In this document: positions 41,880 through 46,331 of the stretch, one piece after another | Numbering within the stretch: the stretch's first letter is position 1 | How the letters are laid out: each line of letters begins with the position of its first letter | NCBI RefSeq assembly: GCF_014257025.1 | Contig: NZ_JACMSF010000064.1 | Location: 1-46,331, forward strand | From: Streptomyces cupreus | GTDB lineage: Bacteria > Actinomycetota > Actinomycetes > Streptomycetales > Streptomycetaceae | Reading direction: 5' to 3' | DNA length: 46,331 nucleotides | Translations under genes and position numbers: made by a program | The notes under the pieces: generated by a model | The model's database searches: none | Told to the model about the DNA's origin: nothing | What the model saw: the letters and a program-made list of their open reading frames with translations, nothing else

Positions 41880-42585
41880 ATGGCCTTGTCTCAGTCTGAC
41901 CTACAACGCCTGCTGGAGTCACTAATCCGTTGCTAAGGCGGCCAGGATCGAGCTCGTCCGCAACGTCGCCGAGCGCATGCTGCAAGAGCTGATCGAGGCC
42001 GAGCTCAGCGGCCGGATCAGCGCCCAGTGGAACGAGCACACCGAAGCCCGCACCGCCTTCCGCAACGGCCATCGGGAGAAGACCCTGGCCACCCAGGCCG
42101 GCGATCTGGACCTGGCGATACCGAAGTTGCGCAGCGGCAGCTTCTTCCCCTGCCTGCTGGAACGGCGGCGCCGCATCGACCAGGCGCTCTACGCCGCCAT
42201 CATGGAGGCATATGTGCACGGGGTGTCCACCCGCTCGGTCGACGACCTGGTCAAGGCGCTCGGCGCGGACAGCGGCATCTCCAAGAGCGAGGTCTCACGG
42301 ATCTGCGGTGACCCGGACGAACAGCTCACGGTCTTCCGCGGCCGGCCCCTGGATCACAGCCGCTTCCCCTACCTCTACCTGGACGCCACCTACTGCAAGG
42401 TCCGCGTGAACCACCGGATCGTCTCCCAGGCCGTGGTCATCGCCACCGGCATCAGCGAGGACGGCGGCCGTGAGGTGCTGGGCGTGATGGTCGGTGACAG
42501 CGAGACCGAAGCGTTCTGGAGCGAGTTCCTGCGCTCCTTGCGCGAGCGCGGCCTGGCAGCGTTGTCGTGTCCATTGAAGCCGTAA
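41880..42585 (+). pseudogene. IS256-family transposase, N-terminal remnant
   Basis: The start MALSQSDLQRLLESL and a GGAGGTGCC ribosome site are intact, but a frameshift near 41930 is needed to reach RIELVRNVAERMLQELIEAEL. It then continues through RTAFRNGHREKTLATQAGDLDLAIPKLRSGSFFP, VHGVSTRSVDDLVKALG, YLYLDATYCKVRVNHRIVSQAVVIATG and GDSETEAFWSEFLRSLRERGL. These are the IS256 signatures up to the first DDE aspartate (LDAT) and beyond. The element is cut near 42560, so about half of the usual 400 residues, including the later DDE residues, is missing. Confidence 0.9.
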
Positions 42586-42589
42586 GGAT

Positions 42590-42958
42590 TCAACATGGTG
42601 TTTCGCTGTCTCCTGTGACGGATGCGAGGACGTCGGCGGCCGTGGTGAAGCGTCGTTCGGCAAGCGTCGGGATGTACGGGTCCTGTTCGAGGAGGGGACG
42701 GACATCCTCGATGGCGTTGCGGAAATCATGTGACCAGCAGACCCTGGCCGACTTGTTCGGTGTCAGCCGCGGCACCATCCACTTTTGACGGAAGACGCCC
42801 CCACGGGTTCCTGGGCGCCGGTCGCCGCCGCGTTTGCGGTGCCGACGTTGTTCGATCGTGGCCTGGTAGGGCACGGTGATCCGGTCGATCAGCGCCTGGA
42901 AGTCCGGGCGGGGCATGCCGGTGAGTGCGTGATGGGACAGGGTCTGGGAGAGAGCCAT
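42590..42958 (-). pseudogene. Second transposase remnant with an internal inverted segment
   Basis: On the minus strand the frame begins MALSQTLSHHALTGMPRPDFQALIDRITVPYQATIEQRRHRKRGG and, after a break, ends with NAIEDVRPLLEQDPYIPTLAERRFTTAADVLASVT. These blocks come from the N-terminal part of a common Streptomyces transposase. The helix-turn-helix that should join them (TLADLFGVSRGTIH) is present, but on the plus strand at about 42735-42783. Flipping that segment restores the order. I could not assign the family with certainty; a DDE_Tnp_4/ISAzo13-like type is likely. Confidence 0.7.
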
Positions 42959-43218
42959 TCGGCTGGTGGTCGCACCACCTTCTGCCCAGTCGCGTAGTTG
43001 CTGGGTGGAGGAGAAGTAGTGCGCGGTCTGGCTCCACCCGCGCCTGTGGACGGCTACGACCAGAGTCCGTGACCACGGTAATCACACCATTGCATCCCAT
43101 GCAGGTTCACGTGCCCGGGAGCTTCTCGGCACGGAGCGGTTGCCCACGGCTACGCTGCCCCCGGTGCAGCGGTGCGTTCGGTGTCGCGGACGTAGGCCCA
43201 TTCGTCGAGACCTCATGC
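42959..43218. other. Intergenic stretch
   Basis: No gene is visible between the transposase remnant and the end of the phosphatase gene. I saw no strong hairpin here. Confidence 0.4.
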
Positions 43219-45642
43219 CTACGGGTTTCCCTCCGGCAGTGGCTGTTCGGTCCAGACTGTTTTGCCGTCGCGGCTGTAGCGGGTGCCCCAGCGTTCGGCC
43301 ATCTGGGCCACCAGGAACAGGCCGCGTCCTCCTTCGTCGGTGAGGCGGGCGCGGCGCAGGTGGGGTGAGGTGTGGCTGGGGTCGCTGACTTCGCAGACCA
43401 GGGAGCGTTCGCGGATCAGCCGCAGGATCATGGGGCCGCTGGCGTAGCGGTAGGCGTTGGTGACCAGTTCGCTGGTGATCAGCTCGGTGGTGAACGCGAG
43501 TTGCTGCAGTCCCCATTCGGTCAGTTTGTCGGTGACGAGTGCTCTGGCCCGGGTGGCTGCGGTGGCTTCGCGGGGCAGCTGCCAGGAGGCGACGTTCCGC
43601 TCCGGCAGTACGCGGGTGCGGGCGATGACCAGAGCGATGTCATCGGCCGGGCGAGCGGGCACAAGGGTGAGCACGACTGCCCGGCACGTCTCCTGCAAGG
43701 GGTCTGCCGGGCGGGTCAGTGCTGCGCACAGTCGTGCCAGGGCCTCGTCGATATCCATGGTGCGTTCGCCGATCAGTCCATTGGTGTAGAGGGTGATCAG
43801 GCTTCCTTCGGCGAGGTCGAACTCCTGGGTCTCGAAGGGCAGACCGCCCAGACCGAGCGGCGGGCCGGCGGGCAGGTCGAGCAGGCTCGCCTGTCCGTCC
43901 GGGGTGGTCACCACCGGGGGCGGGTGGCCGGCGCGTGCGGCGGAGCACCGGCGGGAGATGGGGTCGTAGACGGCGTACAGGCAGGTGGCGCTGAGGAGTT
44001 GCTGGGTCCCCGGCCGTTCGCCGGCTGCCTCCCGCTCGGCTGCCAGCAGATTGACCAGGTCGTCCAGGCGGGAGAGGACTTCGTCCGGTTCCAGGTCGAG
44101 GCTGGCCAGGGTGTGGACCGCGGTACGCAGTCGGCCCATCGTCGCGGCGGCGTGCAGACCGCGGCCGACCACGTCGCCGACGACGAGGGCGACCCGCGCC
44201 CCGGACAGGGCGATGACGTCGAACCAGTCACCGCCTAGGCCAGTGCCCGCCCCGGCGGGCAGATAGCGGGGGACCGCCTCGACGGCCGACTGCTCCGGCA
44301 CCGCGCTGGGCAGAAGGCTGCTCTGCAAGGTGAACGCGGTCTGCTGCTGCTCGGCGAAGCGTCGGGCGTTGTCGATGGACAGGGCCGCACGTGAGGCGAG
44401 TTCCTGCGCCAGGGTGAGATCGTCGGCTTCGAACGGCTCGGGGCGCCGCGAACGCCATAGGCTTACCGCGCCCAGGACCAGGCCCCGCGCCGCCAGCGGC
44501 ACGACCATCAGGGAATGCGCGCCGGGTTCCGGAACGGGCCGGCCCGAGTCCGGCTTGCGGGACAGCCAGTCGGAGGGGAGAACCGGTTCCAGGATGGGTC
44601 GGCCGCTGGCCAGGCATCGGGCCTGGGGGGTGTCCGGTGCGTACTCGAACGGCTCGCCTCGTGGGTCGCGCGGGCTCGGTTCATGCGCGCCGACGCTGCA
44701 TGCCCCCGCCCGTACGACGGCCCCGCCTGGGGCGGGCGCTGGCTCCTCGCCGCGGGTGACCGGCTGTAGCAGGTCCACCGTGGCGTGGTCCGCGAGGTGG
44801 GGGACAAGCACGTCGGCGAGTTCCCGGGCGGTCTGTTCCACGTCCAGGGCCGTTCCGACCCGGGTGCTGGCTTCGGCGAGGAGCGCGAGCCGCTGCTGGG
44901 CACGGTGGCGGTCGGTGATGTCTTCGATCATCTCGGCCACGCCCAGGATCCGGCCGGCGGCATCCTTCATGGGGAAGGACGACACCGATGCGACGCGCTC
45001 TCGCGCCGGGTCCCGTTCCAGGCGAACGTACTGTTCGGAGTAGACCTGTGGTCTCCCCGTCCGTATTACCTGGCGCACCCGCTCGACGGCCTTGCGTGCG
45101 TCGTCGGGGACGAGCATGACGCCCGTGGGCAGGCCCCGAAAGTCGGCGGCCGGAACGCCCGTGAACCGTTCGATCGCCCGGTTGACCCGCACAACCCTCA
45201 TGTCGGGGCTGTGCACGACCAGGCCGATCGGACACCGTCGGTACAACCCGTCGAGGACCGCGCGGTCCCGCTGCCACTGAAGGACGTCAGCCGCAGGTGC
45301 CCCGGCGAGAAACCACTCGCGGAGCTGGTCACGTGAGAACTCGGAGACTCTCAGCCCCAACTCCACCCGGTGCCCGCTACGATGCCGCACCGGAACCAGC
45401 CCGAACCAGCCGCCGGCTCTCCTGCACCGCACCGCGGCATCCCTGGCGGCCGGCAGATCGACTGGATCCACCAGTACCTCGAATGCCGAACGGCCGATCA
45501 CATCGGGGCCCGGGTAGCCGATCAGGTCCTGGGCTCGTCGGCTCCATCCGACCACGGTCCCCTGCTCGTCCAGTACGGCCAGGGCGGCCAGGTGCAGGCC
45601 GAGCGGATCCTCGTCGCTCTCGCTGAGCTGCGTCACCCGCAT
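43219..45642 (-). CDS. PAS-PAS-GAF-SpoIIE phosphatase with anti-sigma-type ATPase domain
   Basis: This gene encodes 807 residues from the ATG at 45642; a GTG two codons earlier is possible, and a GGAGGAGG site lies about 15-22 bases upstream. Residues 10-110 and 135-255 are PAS domains (LAALAVLDEQGTVVGWSRRAQDLIGY; PIGLVVHSPDMRVVRVNRAIERFTG). Residues 265-430 are a GAF domain. Residues 450-670 are a PP2C/SpoIIE phosphatase with GGDWFDVI (near 473) and VVGDVVGRGLHAAATMGRLR. Residues 690-800 are an HATPase_c anti-sigma-type kinase domain with ELVTNAYRYA and DEGGRGLFLV. It probably acts on anti-anti-sigma partners to tune sigma factors in response to a ligand sensed by PAS/GAF. Such proteins are abundant in Streptomyces. 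Confidence 0.93.
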   Translation of the reverse strand: MRVTQLSESDEDPLGLHLAALAVLDEQGTVVGWSRRAQDLIGYPGPDVIGRSAFEVLVDPVDLPAARDAAVRCRRAGGWFGLVPVRHRSGHRVELGLRVSEFSRDQLREWFLAGAPAADVLQWQRDRAVLDGLYRRCPIGLVVHSPDMRVVRVNRAIERFTGVPAADFRGLPTGVMLVPDDARKAVERVRQVIRTGRPQVYSEQYVRLERDPARERVASVSSFPMKDAAGRILGVAEMIEDITDRHRAQQRLALLAEASTRVGTALDVEQTARELADVLVPHLADHATVDLLQPVTRGEEPAPAPGGAVVRAGACSVGAHEPSPRDPRGEPFEYAPDTPQARCLASGRPILEPVLPSDWLSRKPDSGRPVPEPGAHSLMVVPLAARGLVLGAVSLWRSRRPEPFEADDLTLAQELASRAALSIDNARRFAEQQQTAFTLQSSLLPSAVPEQSAVEAVPRYLPAGAGTGLGGDWFDVIALSGARVALVVGDVVGRGLHAAATMGRLRTAVHTLASLDLEPDEVLSRLDDLVNLLAAEREAAGERPGTQQLLSATCLYAVYDPISRRCSAARAGHPPPVVTTPDGQASLLDLPAGPPLGLGGLPFETQEFDLAEGSLITLYTNGLIGERTMDIDEALARLCAALTRPADPLQETCRAVVLTLVPARPADDIALVIARTRVLPERNVASWQLPREATAATRARALVTDKLTEWGLQQLAFTTELITSELVTNAYRYASGPMILRLIRERSLVCEVSDPSHTSPHLRRARLTDEGGRGLFLVAQMAERWGTRYSRDGKTVWTEQPLPEGNP

Positions 45643-45728
45643 CTCCACTGCTGGACATCGCCTCCTCCGCGCTTGCTTCTCTGCCCGGGGTCTTCGGCCG
45701 CGGCCCACCGGATCGTGCGAGGAGTAGC

Positions 45729-45764
45729 GGTGCCGGTGCCGGTGCCGGTGCCGGTGCCGGTGCC
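45729..45764. repeat. Six tandem copies of GGTGCC
   Basis: A hexanucleotide (GGTGCC)6 microsatellite lies about 90 bases upstream of the phosphatase start, in its probable 5' leader. On the minus strand an upstream frame through it would encode alternating His-Arg. A change in copy number would not shift any frame. Confidence 0.9.
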
Positions 45765-46242
45765 GACGTGTCGGCACGGACGGTCGGCCGCCGGACTCGT
45801 CAGGCGGATATGTGATCACCGGAGCGTTCGGCCATACCAACAGCCTCCCCCTGTTTGTGCTTGCGTGCATGCGGAGACGGGGCCGTCAGGGAATTCGCAA
45901 AGCGTGGAGGAACCAGTGCTCCAAACACATTGACCCGCCCAGGGGAAGAGCCGAGGCCCGCCTGGCCGCACGGCGGCCCTGTTGGGCTGGATTTTCCGTT
46001 GATCTTCTCAGGACGGATTCGATTCCGCAGGCCTGGAGCTCCCCATAACGGGGGTGTGAACAGATGGCGATCGATGGCAGTTGAGCGTGTTCTGGTGCGT
46101 ATGAGTGAGCCCTACCTAGGGCAGTGGCAGGCGCATTCCCGGGGCGGGAACGGGAGTTCTTACGTCGAATGCGTGACCTTTCCTGGTGGTGGTCGTTGGG
46201 CGTGGTGACGGATTGACGCGACACCGGTGGGGGGTGACGGGG
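45765..46242. other. Intergenic region before the TnpB-related gene
   Basis: This stretch separates the divergent phosphatase and TnpB-related genes. Weak frames on both strands are not supported. The part near 46100-46200 may be the left flank of an IS605-type element, which typically lacks inverted repeats. I see nothing definite. Confidence 0.35.
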
Positions 46243-46331
46243 ATGGGCGGGCTGCGAGAGGTGGCGGCGCCGTTCGTGGTGCCCGGTCCTTCGGGGGTCG
46301 CGATCCGTACCCGGCTCAAGGGCCTGACTGC
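46243..46331 (+). CDS. TnpB-related (IS200/IS605-type) gene, 5' end only
   Basis: This is the first 29 codons, cut by the window edge. The ATG at 46243 follows a GGGGGG ribosome site. The visible sequence MGGLREVAAPFVVPGPSGVA, then IRTRLKGLTA, matches the start of a large Streptomyces family annotated as TnpB-related transposase protein. In that family a RuvC-like nuclease core follows. Whether it is intact cannot be judged here. Confidence 0.6.
   Translation, partial: MGGLREVAAPFVVPGPSGVAIRTRLKGLT

Noticed and set aside
43082..43516. Minus-strand frame overlapping the end of the phosphatase gene
   Set aside because: It is a different frame across the HATPase domain and is His/Arg/Pro-rich, so it is a shadow.
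45729..45764. Possible CRISPR-like repeat
   Set aside because: The unit is a 6-bp direct tandem without spacers, so it is a microsatellite.

Overview
The window is chromosomal-type DNA from a high-GC actinomycete, almost certainly a Streptomyces or close relative. The evidence is the strong G/C third-position bias, frequent GTG and TTG starts, a FtsK-type EccC/EccD secretion locus, DUF6177/DUF6507-type partners, DNRLRE and RHS giant secreted proteins, and a PAS-GAF-SpoIIE-HATPase phosphatase. It is an accessory region: most intact genes are secretion machinery, secreted nucleases or toxins and their likely immunity partners, and most of the rest is debris of insertion sequences. I saw no rRNA, tRNA or CRISPR array.

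Layout. 0-5 kb: a DUF6924-like gene ending in a perfect hairpin, a frameshifted conserved gene, remnants of Tn3-family and IS5-family transposases, and a secreted beta-propeller protein. 5.2-10.1 kb: a small secreted peptide, a SUKH (SMI1/KNR4) protein, and facing it a 1259-residue secreted protein with a DNRLRE region and a C-terminal NucA/NucB-type nuclease. 10.7-23.2 kb: ten genes on the minus strand, mostly overlapping by 4 bp or spaced by fewer than 60 bp. Reading in the direction of transcription they are two Esx-like proteins, DUF6507, a polymorphic toxin with a nuclease-like tail, Imm49 immunity, a small membrane protein, EccD, a MinD/ParA-like ATPase, EccC and DUF6177. EccB, EccE and mycosin are absent. 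23.4-25.9 kb: a 40-codon ORF, a secreted NucA/NucB DNase, and a convergent small acidic protein that may be its inhibitor. 25.9-28.3 kb: an IS5-type remnant and a two-gene operon for an MmpS-like membrane protein and an L,D-transpeptidase lipoprotein.

28.6-41.5 kb: a 2904-residue RHS toxin with two golvesin-like modules and a C-terminal nuclease, followed by an intact SUKH immunity gene. Behind it lies a lower-GC field of immunity-like genes and fragments: a SUKH tail, a broken S26 signal peptidase, a DUF1963/YwqG-like gene, a frameshifted gene, one unknown gene and another SUKH fragment. 41.9-43 kb: an IS256-family remnant and a second transposase remnant carrying a small internal inversion. 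43.2-45.6 kb: the SpoIIE-type phosphatase. 46.2 kb: the start of a TnpB-related gene cut by the window edge.

Inferred biology: the region looks like an interbacterial-competition island. It has three or four secreted nuclease toxins, one carried by its own type VII operon and the others bearing Sec signals, each next to a plausible immunity gene. It also has a decaying store of spare immunity genes and a high density of dead transposons, consistent with repeated gain and loss.
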